Source of the DNA: an uncultured Porphyromonadaceae bacterium
GTDB lineage: Bacteria; Bacteroidota; Bacteroidia; Bacteroidales; Muribaculaceae
Assembly: GCA_947175495.1 (NCBI GenBank)
Contig: CAMWNB010000005.1
Location: 19,025 to 83,024 of the forward strand
DNA: 64,000 bases
Reading direction: 5' to 3'
The position numbers and the translations under genes are program-made. Numbering within the stretch: the stretch's first letter is position 1; every line of letters starts with the position of its first letter. This document shows positions 43,412 through 51,315 of this stretch, piece after piece. A model generated the notes under the pieces. That model was not told where the DNA came from. It did not search any database and was given only the letters and a program-made list of their open reading frames with translations.

Positions 43412-44511
43412 TACTCCGCAGCATCGACATCACCAACTTCAAGAACATCGAGCGCGCCCATCTGGACTTTTCGCCAAAGGTGAACTGTCTGTTGGGCGAC
43501 AACGGCATGGGCAAGAGCAACCTGCTGGACGCGCTGCACCTGCTCAGCTTCACAAAAAGCTTCACGGGCGCGCCCGACCAGATGCTCATCCGCGCCGGCG
43601 AGGATTTCGCCATCGTGCGCGGCGACTATGAGCGCTCCGGCGCCGACGAGGAGATAATAGCCGGCCTGCAGCGCGGGCGCCGCAAGAGCTTCCGCCGAGG
43701 CGGCAAGGAGTACAAGCGCATCAGCTCGCACATCGGGCTGCTGCCGCTGGTGATGGTGAGCCCCGCCGACATGGACCTCATCAACGGCTCCGGCGAGGAG
43801 CGGCGCCGCTTCATGGACATGGTCATCAGCCAGACCGACCCGCGCTACCTCGACGCCGTAGTGCGCTACACCCGCCTGCTCGATCAGCGCAACCGTCTGC
43901 TGCGCGACGGCGCCGCCGATGCGGGCATCTTCGAGGCCATCGACTTCCAGATGGACGCCGCGGCGGCCTACATAGGCGCGCGGCGCCACGAGTGGACGGC
44001 GGAGCTGCAGGGCATGTTCGCGCGCTACTACAGCGCCATCTCCGGTGCTCCCGAGGCGGCCTGCGTGTCGCTCACCGCGCATGTGGGCCCCGGCAAGCCG
44101 CCGCTGTCGGAGCTGCTGCGCGAGCGCTTCGGGCGCGACACGCTGCTCCACCACACCTCGGCCGGCCCGCACCGCGACGACCTTGAGCTGACGCTCGACG
44201 GCATGCCCGTGCGCCGCACGGCCTCGCAGGGCCAGTGCAAGACGTTCACCATAGCCCTGCGTCTGGCGCAGTACGAGTTTTTGTCGCGCGCCTGCGGCAT
44301 GGCTCCGCTGCTGCTGCTCGACGATATCTTCGACAAGCTCGACGCCGGACGCGTGGGCCGCATCATCTCCACGGTGGGCACGCACGGCTTCGGGCAGATA
44401 TTCATCACCGACACCAACCGCCGCCACCTCGACGAGATCGTCGCCTTCATGGGCGCCGACCACCGCCTGTGGAGCGTGGACCACGGCGTTTTTGACATGA
44501 TACCGGCATGA
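43408..44511 (+). CDS. recF: DNA replication and repair protein RecF
   Basis: This 367-residue SMC-like ATPase binds gapped DNA and with RecO and RecR promotes RecA loading. The Walker A motif GDNGMGKS is at residues 30-37 after the typical MILRSIDITNFKNIERAHLDF opening. The signature region TASQGQCKTFTIALRLAQYEF and the Walker B LLLLDDIFDKLD lie near the C-terminus. Length is normal. It is coupled to the esterase upstream and to the DUF721 gene downstream by ATGA overlaps. Confidence 0.96.
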   Translation: MILRSIDITNFKNIERAHLDFSPKVNCLLGDNGMGKSNLLDALHLLSFTKSFTGAPDQMLIRAGEDFAIVRGDYERSGADEEIIAGLQRGRRKSFRRGGKEYKRISSHIGLLPLVMVSPADMDLINGSGEERRRFMDMVISQTDPRYLDAVVRYTRLLDQRNRLLRDGAADAGIFEAIDFQMDAAAAYIGARRHEWTAELQGMFARYYSAISGAPEAACVSLTAHVGPGKPPLSELLRERFGRDTLLHHTSAGPHRDDLELTLDGMPVRRTASQGQCKTFTIALRLAQYEFLSRACGMAPLLLLDDIFDKLDAGRVGRIISTVGTHGFGQIFITDTNRRHLDEIVAFMGADHRLWSVDHGVFDMIPA

Positions 44512-44798
44512 AGCGCACCGACCCCCGCACATTCGGCGCCCTGTTCGAGGAGCTGATCGACCGCTGCGGCGCGCGCGACACCTACGACCAGCAGCGCATC
44601 TGCTACATCTGGCCGGAGGTGATGGGTCCGACTATCAACAGACACACTGCCCGGCGCTGGGTGGACGGCGGCACGCTGCACGTCGTCATCACCTCGGCTC
44701 CGCTTAAGAGCGAGCTCGGCATGATGCGCTCGGCCATAGTCGAGCGGCTGAACACCGCCGCCGGCAAGAATATAATAACCTCCGTAGTTTTTCATTGA
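44508..44798 (+). CDS. DUF721/DciA-like protein
   Basis: This 96-residue protein matches DUF721, the family containing DciA, a loader of replicative helicase DnaB in bacteria without DnaC. Its central WPEVMGPTINRHTARRW and GTLHVVITSAPLKSELGMMR segments form the KH-like core. It overlaps the recF stop by four bases, which supports a role in replication or repair. Whether it loads helicase in this organism is inference from the family. Confidence 0.85.
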   Translation: MKRTDPRTFGALFEELIDRCGARDTYDQQRICYIWPEVMGPTINRHTARRWVDGGTLHVVITSAPLKSELGMMRSAIVERLNTAAGKNIITSVVFH

Positions 44799-44800
44799 TT

Positions 44801-45244
44801 ATGAGCAATACACGCATTCCCGCACCTACTTTTGAATTCCGCCACCACCAGCCCGTGCAGCTGCGCTTCCTCGACATCGACCCCATGGGCCATCTCAACA
44901 ATGCCATCTACTTTCAGCTCATGGACCTGGCCAAGGTGAAGTATTTCACGGCCCTCGGCGGCGTGTTCGACGGCAAGGCCGAGAGTCTCGTCATCGTGAA
45001 TGTGAACTGCAGCTTTTTCTCGCCGGCCTATCTCGACGAGCCCATCGAGGTGCTCACCGGCGTGGAGAGTATCGGCGAGAAGTCGCTGCGCGTGGAGCAG
45101 CGCGTGGTCAACGCCGAGACCGGCGACGTAAAGTGCGTGTGCCACACCATTATGGCCGGCTTCGACCCCGTGAGCGTGCGCTCCATCCCTGTGAGCGACG
45201 AATGGCGCCGCAAAATTTCGGCCTACGAGCAGCGCGAGTTCTGA
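44801..45244 (+). CDS. Acyl-CoA thioesterase (hotdog fold)
   Basis: This 147-residue protein has the hotdog thioesterase opening FRHHQPVQLRFLDIDPMGHLNNAIYFQLMDLA, where the Asp/His/Asn positions (FLDIDPMGHLNN) match the 4-hydroxybenzoyl-CoA thioesterase type. It should hydrolyse acyl-CoA in the cytoplasm. I chose the ATG at 44801, two bases after the DUF721 stop; the in-frame TTG two codons earlier is unlikely. It ends the recF run; a new promoter follows. Confidence 0.85.
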   Translation: MSNTRIPAPTFEFRHHQPVQLRFLDIDPMGHLNNAIYFQLMDLAKVKYFTALGGVFDGKAESLVIVNVNCSFFSPAYLDEPIEVLTGVESIGEKSLRVEQRVVNAETGDVKCVCHTIMAGFDPVSVRSIPVSDEWRRKISAYEQREF

Positions 45245-45290
45245 GGCTCGCCTGAAAAAATCGTGCAAAAAATCGCAAAAAAATCGGGGA

Positions 45291-45325
45291 TTTGTGGCAC
45301 GGGTGAGAAAAAAAATGTAATTTTG
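45291..45325 (+). promoter_or_regulatory. Promoter of the zapB-like/zapA unit
   Basis: TTTG (45291-45294) and TAATTTTG (45318-45325) with a spacing of 23 bases, longer than usual. The start codon is at 45343. Confidence 0.5.
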
Positions 45326-45342
45326 TAAAAATTCCACAGTCA

Positions 45343-45636
45343 ATGGCCATCGACCTCCGACAACAGCTTGAGCGGGTGAACGCCAAGACCACGCTTGTGC
45401 TGGAGAAATACGCCTTGATGCAGCAGCGCCTCGCGCAGGCGCGCGCCGAAATCGAGCGGCTCAACGCCGAGCTGCTGCGCAGCCGGCAGACCATCGAGGA
45501 AATGGAGCTGAGACTCGAGTACCTGACCGTCAGCCACACCGTGGCAGCCTCGGGCGAGGAACTGGAGCACGCGAAGGCCATGATCGCGGAATTGGTGCGG
45601 GAAATCGACCGCTGCATAGCCGACCTCAACGACTGA
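45343..45636 (+). CDS. Small coiled-coil protein, ZapB-like
   Basis: This 97-residue protein is almost wholly predicted coiled coil, with heptad-like LRQQLERVNAKTTLVLEKYALM and EIERLNAELLRSRQTIEEMELRLEYL stretches. It lies 37 bases before zapA. In Bacteroidetes a small coiled-coil protein commonly precedes zapA, and a division-associated role like that of ZapB is a reasonable inference. Sequence similarity alone is too weak to prove it. No membrane segment or signal peptide is present. Confidence 0.65.
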   Translation: MAIDLRQQLERVNAKTTLVLEKYALMQQRLAQARAEIERLNAELLRSRQTIEEMELRLEYLTVSHTVAASGEELEHAKAMIAELVREIDRCIADLND

Positions 45637-45673
45637 GCGGCGGCCACCGATTGCTCGTCCACGCTGCTGATAC

Positions 45674-45988
45674 ATGACCGACAACCTACGCATAACAATA
45701 AAAATTGCCGATGTCGAGCCTATCCGCTTCGACATCAAGCGCTCCGAAGAAGCCATCTACCGTCGAGCCGAATATCATATCAACAAGCTCTACGACCAAT
45801 GGCACGCCGGCGCAGGCAAAAGGCAGTCGCCGACGGAGGTCATGGCAAGGGTGGCACTCGCCTTTGCCGAACTCTACTATCGGAAGACAGAGCTGCTCAA
45901 CGCACAGTCCGAAGTGCTCGCCGACTTTGAACGGCGGCTCGACGGCATCCTTGAGCCGGAACTCGGGACCACCTCAGAGGAGGCATGA
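45674..45988 (+). CDS. zapA: Cell division protein ZapA
   Basis: This 104-residue protein is ZapA, which bundles FtsZ filaments at the division site. The N-terminal ITIKIADVEPIRFDIKRSEEAIYRRAEYHINKLYD globular head and the C-terminal coiled coil (AFAELYYRKTELLNAQSEVLADFERRL) match the family, and the size is normal. It follows the coiled-coil gene and precedes a structured, terminator-ended RNA region and rny. Confidence 0.88.
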   Translation: MTDNLRITIKIADVEPIRFDIKRSEEAIYRRAEYHINKLYDQWHAGAGKRQSPTEVMARVALAFAELYYRKTELLNAQSEVLADFERRLDGILEPELGTTSEEA

Positions 45989-46014
45989 GCCCAACACACA
46001 TTTATCAGTAGGAC

Positions 46015-46111
46015 GTAGACCATACGCCGGCCCGCACCGCCACGAAGCACTCCGCACGGAGAGGATTCCATCCTCGCCGCATCGGCTGCCCCGTGGACGG
46101 CGCTTTTTTTA
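46015..46111 (+). ncRNA. Candidate structured RNA between zapA and rny
   Basis: A branched fold can be drawn by hand. A ten-pair closing stem (46035-46045 with 46093-46104, one bulge and one mismatch) encloses three short hairpins: CTCC/GGAG (46051-46062), AGGAT/ATCCT (46063-46075) and GCCG/CGGC (46077-46087). Seven T bases follow directly. A further hairpin CGTA/TACG (46015-46027) lies upstream. It may be a small RNA, a zapA 3'-UTR element or an elaborate terminator. In Proteobacteria 6S RNA sits next to zapA, but this fold is not the classic 6S rod. No -7 element was found before it. Confidence 0.4.
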
Positions 46112-46167
46112 TTTTGAGAACAATAAACCAGATATAACAACTTAAATCAGAAACACAACCCAAGCAT

Positions 46168-47715
46168 ATGACATTCAATCTGATAACCACAATAGCCCTC
46201 GTGGTGCTGGCAGCGGCCCTGGCCGTGGCGGCGACGGTGGCCGTGCAGCGCCGCATGTCGCGCACACGCGCCAAAGAAATCATCGCCGACGCCGAGCGCG
46301 AGGCCGACGACATCAAGCGCACACGCGAGCTCGAAGGCCGCGAGGAGGCCATGAAGATAACCACCGAGGCCGAGAAGCAGGCGGCGCGTCGCCAGTCGCA
46401 GGCCGACCAGCGCGACGCCAAGCTGAAGCAGCGCGAGCTGCAGCTCAATCAGCAGCAGAGCGAGAACCAGCGCGCACGCAACGAGGTGGAGAGCGCCCGC
46501 GCAAGCCTTGAGGCGCGCGCTGCCGTGCTCGACGCCCGCGACGCCGAGCTTGAGAAGATGCAGGCACAGGCCCGCGAGCAGCTTGAGCACATCAGCGGTC
46601 TGAGCAGCGAGGAAGCCAAGGAAAAACTTGTGGAATCGCTGCGCGACGAGGCCAAGACGGCCGCCGCAAGCTACATCAACGACATCATGGACGAGGCCAA
46701 ACTGACGGCCAACAAGGAGGCCAAGCGCATCGTGGTGCAGAGCATCCAGCGTGTGGCCACCGAGACCGCCATCGAGAACAGCGTCACCGTGTTCCACATC
46801 GACAGCGACGAGATAAAGGGCCGCATCATCGGCCGCGAAGGCCGCAACATCCGCGCCCTCGAAGCCGCCACCGGCATTGAAATCATCGTCGACGACACCC
46901 CCGAGGCCATCGTTCTCAGCGGCTTCGACCCCGTGCGCCGCGAGATTGCCCGCCTTGCCCTTCATCAGCTCGTGGCCGACGGCCGCATCCACCCCGCCCG
47001 CATCGAGGAAGTGGTGGCCAAGGTGCGCAAGCAGATCGAGGAGGAAATCATCGAGACCGGCAAGCGCACGGCCATCGACCTCGGCATCCACGGCCTGCAT
47101 CCCGACCTCATCCGCCTGGTCGGCAAGATGAAGTATCGTTCGAGCTACGGACAGAATCTGCTGCAGCACTCGCGCGAGACAGCCAACCTCTGCGCCATCA
47201 TGGCGTCGGAACTGGGCCTCAACCCCAAGAAAGCACGTCGCGCGGGCCTGCTGCACGACATAGGCAAGGTGCCCGACGAGGAGCCCGAACTGCCGCACGC
47301 ACTCTTAGGCATGAAGCTGGCCGAGAAATACAAGGAGAAACCCGAGATATGCAACGCCATCGGCGCCCACCACGACGAGATTGAGCAGACATCGCTGCTC
47401 GCGCCCATCGTGCAGGTGTGCGACGCCATCAGCGGCGCCCGTCCCGGCGCCCGCCGCGAAATCGTGGAGGCCTACATCAAGCGCCTCAACGACCTCGAGC
47501 AGCTGGCTCTCAGCTATCCCGGCGTCATCAAGACCTATGCCATCCAGGCCGGCCGCGAGCTGCGCGTGATTGTGGGTGCCGACAAGATTGACGATGCCGA
47601 GACCGAAAAGCTCTCGGCCGAAATCGCCCGCCGCATACAGGACGAAATGACCTATCCCGGACAGGTGAAGATCACCGTCATCCGCGAGACACGTTCCGTA
47701 AGTTTCGCCAAATAA
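46168..47715 (+). CDS. rny: Ribonuclease Y
   Basis: This 515-residue membrane-anchored endoribonuclease starts mRNA decay. An N-terminal membrane helix (~6-26) is followed by a long charged coiled coil (to ~200), a KH domain ([32 protein letters not shown]) and an HD domain with [14 protein letters not shown] as its metal motif (HD near residue 366). C-terminal [16 protein letters not shown] is the usual RNase Y ending. The gene sits three bases before ricT. In Bacillus the Ric proteins bind RNase Y and steer mRNA processing, so the pairing is meaningful. Confidence 0.96.
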   Translation: MTFNLITTIALVVLAAALAVAATVAVQRRMSRTRAKEIIADAEREADDIKRTRELEGREEAMKITTEAEKQAARRQSQADQRDAKLKQRELQLNQQQSENQRARNEVESARASLEARAAVLDARDAELEKMQAQAREQLEHISGLSSEEAKEKLVESLRDEAKTAAASYINDIMDEAKLTANKEAKRIVVQSIQRVATETAIENSVTVFHIDSDEIKGRIIGREGRNIRALEAATGIEIIVDDTPEAIVLSGFDPVRREIARLALHQLVADGRIHPARIEEVVAKVRKQIEEEIIETGKRTAIDLGIHGLHPDLIRLVGKMKYRSSYGQNLLQHSRETANLCAIMASELGLNPKKARRAGLLHDIGKVPDEEPELPHALLGMKLAEKYKEKPEICNAIGAHHDEIEQTSLLAPIVQVCDAISGARPGARREIVEAYIKRLNDLEQLALSYPGVIKTYAIQAGRELRVIVGADKIDDAETEKLSAEIARRIQDEMTYPGQVKITVIRETRSVSFAK

Positions 47716-47718
47716 GTC

Positions 47719-49020
47719 ATGGCCGATAAGGATAAAAACTGCGCAGGCTGTGCCGGCGGTTGCTCGTCGGAGGCCTGCGGCAAGGGCTGTGCCGGATGCG
47801 GCCGCGAGCCGCGCGGCAAGCTCACCTGCTACGACTGGCTGGGCGACATCCCCGCCGGCGAGTGCGACCTCGTGGAGGTGCAGTTCAAGAATACCCGCAA
47901 GGGCATCTACCGCAACTCCACCCACCTCGACCTCGCCATCGGCGACATGGTGGCCGTGGAGGCCGCACCCGGCCACGACATAGGGCAGGTGACGCTGACA
48001 GGCCCGCTCGTGCGTCTGCGTCTGCGCCGCCGTGCCAAGAACGAGGGCGAGATAAAGCGCGTGTTCCGCAAGGCCAAGGCCGCCGACCTCGAGAAGTACC
48101 GCGAGGCCCGCGCCCGCGAGCATGAGACGATGATACGCGCGCGGCGCATTGCCGAGAAAATAGGCCTTAACATGAAAATCGGCGACGTCGAGTTTCAGGG
48201 CGACGGCAACAAGGCGATATTCTACTACATAGCCGACGAGCGCGTGGACTTCCGTCAGCTCATCAAGGTGCTGGCCGAGACGTTCAAGGTGCGCATCGAG
48301 ATGAAGCAGATAGGCGCACGCCAGGAGGCAGGCCGCATCGGCGGAATCGGCCCCTGCGGGCGTCCGCTGTGCTGCTCGAGCTGGATGACCAACTTTGTGA
48401 GCGTCGCCACGGGCGCAGCCCGCTATCAGGACATCTCGCTCAACCCGCAGAAGCTGGCCGGACAGTGCGCCAAGCTCAAATGCTGCCTCAATTTCGAGGT
48501 CGACGCTTATGTGGAAGCCGTGAAGAGTCTGCCGAGCAAGGAAATACGCCTGGAGACGGCCGACGCCACCTACTTCCATTTCAAGACCGACATCTTCCGT
48601 CGCCTCATCACCTACAGCACCGACAAGCGCATGGCCGTAAACCTCGTCACCATCGACGCCGACCGCGCGTTCGAGGTGATAGCGCTGAACAAGGCCGGCG
48701 AGAAGCCGCTGACGCTCGCGAGCGAGGCCGACCAGTCGAAACCCAAGGAAGCAGCCGCCTACGGCGACCTCTTAGGGCAGGACGACCTCACCCGCTTCGA
48801 CAAGAAAAAGAAGAAAAAGCGCAAGCCCCAGAAGGCCGCAGGGCGCGAACAGAAGCCAGCCGACGGCCGCCAGCCGCAGCAGGAGGGCGCCAGGCAGCCG
48901 CAACAGCCCCGCGAGGGCGGAGCGCCTGCCGGCGAACGCAAGCGCCGCAGCCGCAACCGCGGCGGCCGCGGTGGCCGACCGGCCGAAGGCGGAGCGCCCG
49001 CTCAACCCAAAAACGACTGA
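47719..49020 (+). CDS. ricT: RicT/PSP1-domain protein with Cys-rich head and basic RGG-like tail
   Basis: This is a 433-residue member of the YaaT/RicT family. The PSP1 core holds the invariant GPCGRPLCCSSW and CAKLKCCLNFE motifs, which supply iron-sulfur ligands in the Bacillus Ric complex. The first 40 residues contain seven cysteines (8, 11, 15, 20, 24, 27, 37). The last ~80 residues are disordered and basic, with KKKKKKRK, Gln/Pro repeats and RNRGGRGGRP, like RNA-binding RGG tails. In Bacillus, RicT with RicA and RicF modulates RNase Y; here it lies three bases after rny, implying direct partnership. RicA and RicF are not in the window. Confidence 0.9.
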   Translation: MADKDKNCAGCAGGCSSEACGKGCAGCGREPRGKLTCYDWLGDIPAGECDLVEVQFKNTRKGIYRNSTHLDLAIGDMVAVEAAPGHDIGQVTLTGPLVRLRLRRRAKNEGEIKRVFRKAKAADLEKYREARAREHETMIRARRIAEKIGLNMKIGDVEFQGDGNKAIFYYIADERVDFRQLIKVLAETFKVRIEMKQIGARQEAGRIGGIGPCGRPLCCSSWMTNFVSVATGAARYQDISLNPQKLAGQCAKLKCCLNFEVDAYVEAVKSLPSKEIRLETADATYFHFKTDIFRRLITYSTDKRMAVNLVTIDADRAFEVIALNKAGEKPLTLASEADQSKPKEAAAYGDLLGQDDLTRFDKKKKKKRKPQKAAGREQKPADGRQPQQEGARQPQQPREGGAPAGERKRRSRNRGGRGGRPAEGGAPAQPKND

Positions 49021-49024
49021 CACC

Positions 49025-49492
49025 ATGCACCGCCGTCTGCTGTTTCTGCTCCCGCTCGTTGCCTGCATCCTGGCTGCCTGCTCCGGCGCCGGAAGCAAAG
49101 GCGACGATGTGGTTTTCAGTGCTTTCCGCCCCGTCGATCCCGAGGGATGGCGCTACACCGACACCCTCGTGTTTCCGCTCGCGGAGATGGCCGACACGGT
49201 GGCCGTGCGGGGCGACCTTGCCGTCACCGTGCGCCACTCCAACGACTACGCCTACAGCAACATATGGCTGCAGGTGCTGACGCCGGAGGGTCCGAAGAGC
49301 GTGTGCGTCGAGCTCGCCGACGTGTTCGGCCGCTGGTATGGCCGGGGCATGGGTCTGACATTCGAGCGCACCGACACCGTGCTGCGCGGTCTCACCCTCA
49401 CCCCCGCCGACACGCTGCGCATCCACCACAACATGCGCCTCGACACGCTCGGCTCCGTCGAGCAGCTCGGCATTTTCTTCCTCCGCCGCTAA
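49025..49492 (+). CDS. gldH: GldH-family lipoprotein
   Basis: This 155-residue lipoprotein (MHRRLLFLLPLVACILAACS, lipobox with cysteine near residue 19) matches gliding-motility lipoprotein GldH, which is retained in many non-gliding Bacteroidetes. The YTDTLVFPLAEMADT and HSNDYAYSNIWLQV segments are typical. I chose the ATG at 49025, four bases after the ricT stop; the longer open frame upstream lies within ricT. Its presence does not by itself show gliding or a type IX system. Confidence 0.82.
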   Translation: MHRRLLFLLPLVACILAACSGAGSKGDDVVFSAFRPVDPEGWRYTDTLVFPLAEMADTVAVRGDLAVTVRHSNDYAYSNIWLQVLTPEGPKSVCVELADVFGRWYGRGMGLTFERTDTVLRGLTLTPADTLRIHHNMRLDTLGSVEQLGIFFLRR

Positions 49493-49504
49493 AATCAAAC
49501 ATAT

Positions 49505-50122
49505 ATGACATACGACGCGTTTATTTTTGACATGGACGGCACGCTGTGGGATGCCGTCGACGGGTATTGCGAGGTGTGGAACGCCACTATCGACGCGTTC
49601 GACATAACGTGTCGGCGCATCGACCGCGACCTCCTGTTCACACAGATGGGACAGCCGCTCGACGTCATCATGGACGCCCTCATCCCCGGCGACTACGACC
49701 GCGGGGCTTTTATGGCCCGCATGCGTGAACTCGAGGCCGAGATAGTGCCACGGCGCGGGGGCGTGCTTTATCCGCGCGTGCGCGAAGTCATCGAAGAACT
49801 GCGCCGGCGAGGCGCGCACATCTCGCTGGTGAGCAACTGCGGGGCCTCGGGGCTGCGCAACTTCTTTGCCTTCACCGGCCTCGGCGACCTGTTCGACGAC
49901 AGCGGCGCGCACGGCGTCAACGGCCTCAGCAAGGCCGAGAACATCGCGCTGATGGTGGAGCGCCACAGGCTGAAGCGTCCCGTGTATGTGGGCGACACGC
50001 AGCTCGACATCGACTCGGCCCATGCGGCAGGCATGCCGGCCGTGTGGTGTGCCTACGGCTTCGGCACGGCCGAGGGCGCGGAACATCGTATTGAATCGTT
50101 TGACCAGCTTCTTTCGCTATGA
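49505..50122 (+). CDS. HAD-superfamily phosphatase
   Basis: This 205-residue haloacid-dehalogenase-type hydrolase has the nucleophile motif FDMDGTLWD (Asp9, Asp11), a helical cap, motif II (LVSNCG) and the C-terminal VYVGDTQLDIDSAHAAGMPAVW metal motif. It resembles phosphoglycolate or beta-phosphoglucomutase-like phosphatases; the substrate is not predictable. It is cytoplasmic. It overlaps the next gene by four bases. Confidence 0.88.
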   Translation: MTYDAFIFDMDGTLWDAVDGYCEVWNATIDAFDITCRRIDRDLLFTQMGQPLDVIMDALIPGDYDRGAFMARMRELEAEIVPRRGGVLYPRVREVIEELRRRGAHISLVSNCGASGLRNFFAFTGLGDLFDDSGAHGVNGLSKAENIALMVERHRLKRPVYVGDTQLDIDSAHAAGMPAVWCAYGFGTAEGAEHRIESFDQLLSL

Positions 50123-51315
50123 ACGAGCATCTTATAGTTCTCTCCGAAGCCGAGTACGCGTTGCGTCTCGGCCGCCTGCAGCAGGCCATGGAGCCTGCCG
50201 CCGACGCGCTGTTGCTCTGCGACAACGCCAACCTTTACTGGCTCACCGGCCGTGTGTTTGCCGGTTATGCCTACATTCCCCGCGAAGGCTCGCCGCTGTT
50301 CGGCCTGCGGCGCTGCGTGCACCTGACAGCTCCCGGCGCTGCGCCGGAGCGCAAGATCGAGGACTTTGCGGCCCGCGTTGCCGCCGAGTGCCCCGCGGCC
50401 TCCCGCATAGGCTATGAGACTGACGTGCAGAGCTACGCGGCGGTGGAGCGCGCCCGCGCCGCCTTTGTCGCGCAGTGGCCCGCCGCCGAGGCTGTGAGCG
50501 CTGCGCCCGTGATGCGCGCCGTGCGCTCTGTCAAGACGCCCGTGCAGCAGCAGATGATGCGCGAATCGGGACGCCGCCACGAGGCTGTGTACCGCCGCGT
50601 CCCGCAGCTCTACACACCGGGCATGAGCGACATAGAGCTGCAGGTGGAAATCGAGCGTCTGAGCCGCCTGGAAGGCTGCCTGGGGCAGTTCCGCGTGGCC
50701 GGCGGCGATATGGAGCTCTTCATGGGCAACGTGCTTGCCGGCGACAATGCCGACGCTCCTTCGCCCTACGACTTCGCCATGGGCGGCGCCGGCATGGACC
50801 CGTCGCTGCCTGTGGGCGCCAACGGCACGGTGATACACCCCGGCACCACCGTGATGGTGGACATGAACGGCGACTACACCGGCTATATGACCGACATGAC
50901 GCGCACGTTCCGCCTCGGCGAAATCTCCGCGGAGGCCATGCGCGCGCACGAGCTCAGCCGCGAGATATGCCGCACGCTCGCCGACGCCGCCCGCCCCGGC
51001 ACGCCTGCGCGCGAGCTTTACGACACGGCTCTGCGCATGGCCACCGACGCCGGCCTTGCCCATCTTTTCATGGGCCACCGCCAGCATGCGGGATTCGTGG
51101 GCCACGGCCTCGGCATAGAGATAAACGAGGCGCCCGTGATAGCCCCGCGCTCGCGCGATATCCTCGCCGAAGGCATGTGCATAGCGCTCGAACCCAAGTT
51201 TGTGATCCCCGGCACCGGCGCCGTGGGCATCGAGAACACCTACATAGTGCGCGCCGACGGCCCCATGGAGTGCATCACCGGCGCGCCCGAAGAAATCATC
51301 GACCTCGACAAATGA
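50119..51315 (+). CDS. M24-family aminopeptidase P-like (Xaa-Pro) peptidase
   Basis: This 398-residue protein has a creatinase-like N-terminal domain and a pita-bread M24 catalytic domain. Metal-ligand segments are recognisable: VMVDMNGDYTGYMTDMTRTF (two Asp), HAGFVGHGLGIEINEAPVI (His), ALEPKFV and GIENTY (Glu). Relatives cleave the bond before proline in peptides; some of this branch act on dipeptides. Cytoplasmic, no signal peptide. It is translationally coupled to the HAD gene and overlaps the CCA enzyme gene (ATGA). Confidence 0.88.
   Translation: MNEHLIVLSEAEYALRLGRLQQAMEPAADALLLCDNANLYWLTGRVFAGYAYIPREGSPLFGLRRCVHLTAPGAAPERKIEDFAARVAAECPAASRIGYETDVQSYAAVERARAAFVAQWPAAEAVSAAPVMRAVRSVKTPVQQQMMRESGRRHEAVYRRVPQLYTPGMSDIELQVEIERLSRLEGCLGQFRVAGGDMELFMGNVLAGDNADAPSPYDFAMGGAGMDPSLPVGANGTVIHPGTTVMVDMNGDYTGYMTDMTRTFRLGEISAEAMRAHELSREICRTLADAARPGTPARELYDTALRMATDAGLAHLFMGHRQHAGFVGHGLGIEINEAPVIAPRSRDILAEGMCIALEPKFVIPGTGAVGIENTYIVRADGPMECITGAPEEIIDLDK

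Noticed and set aside
46015..46111. Calling the zapA-rny RNA simply 6S RNA
   Set aside because: Synteny alone suggests it, but the hand-drawn fold is multi-branched and lacks the long rod with a central bubble.
46394..46655. Repetitive purine-rich DNA in rny that could be mistaken for a repeat array
   Set aside because: It encodes the charged coiled coil of RNase Y; the periodicity is of the protein, not of a DNA repeat.
49025..49492. Reading gldH as proof of gliding motility or type IX secretion
   Set aside because: GldH occurs in many non-gliding Bacteroidetes, and no core gld/spr/por genes are in the window.
50475..51311. A 5' extension of the CCA enzyme frame giving 763 residues
   Set aside because: The extra 279 residues are Arg/His-rich and overlap the M24 peptidase gene out of frame; the ATG at 51312 fits the family start.
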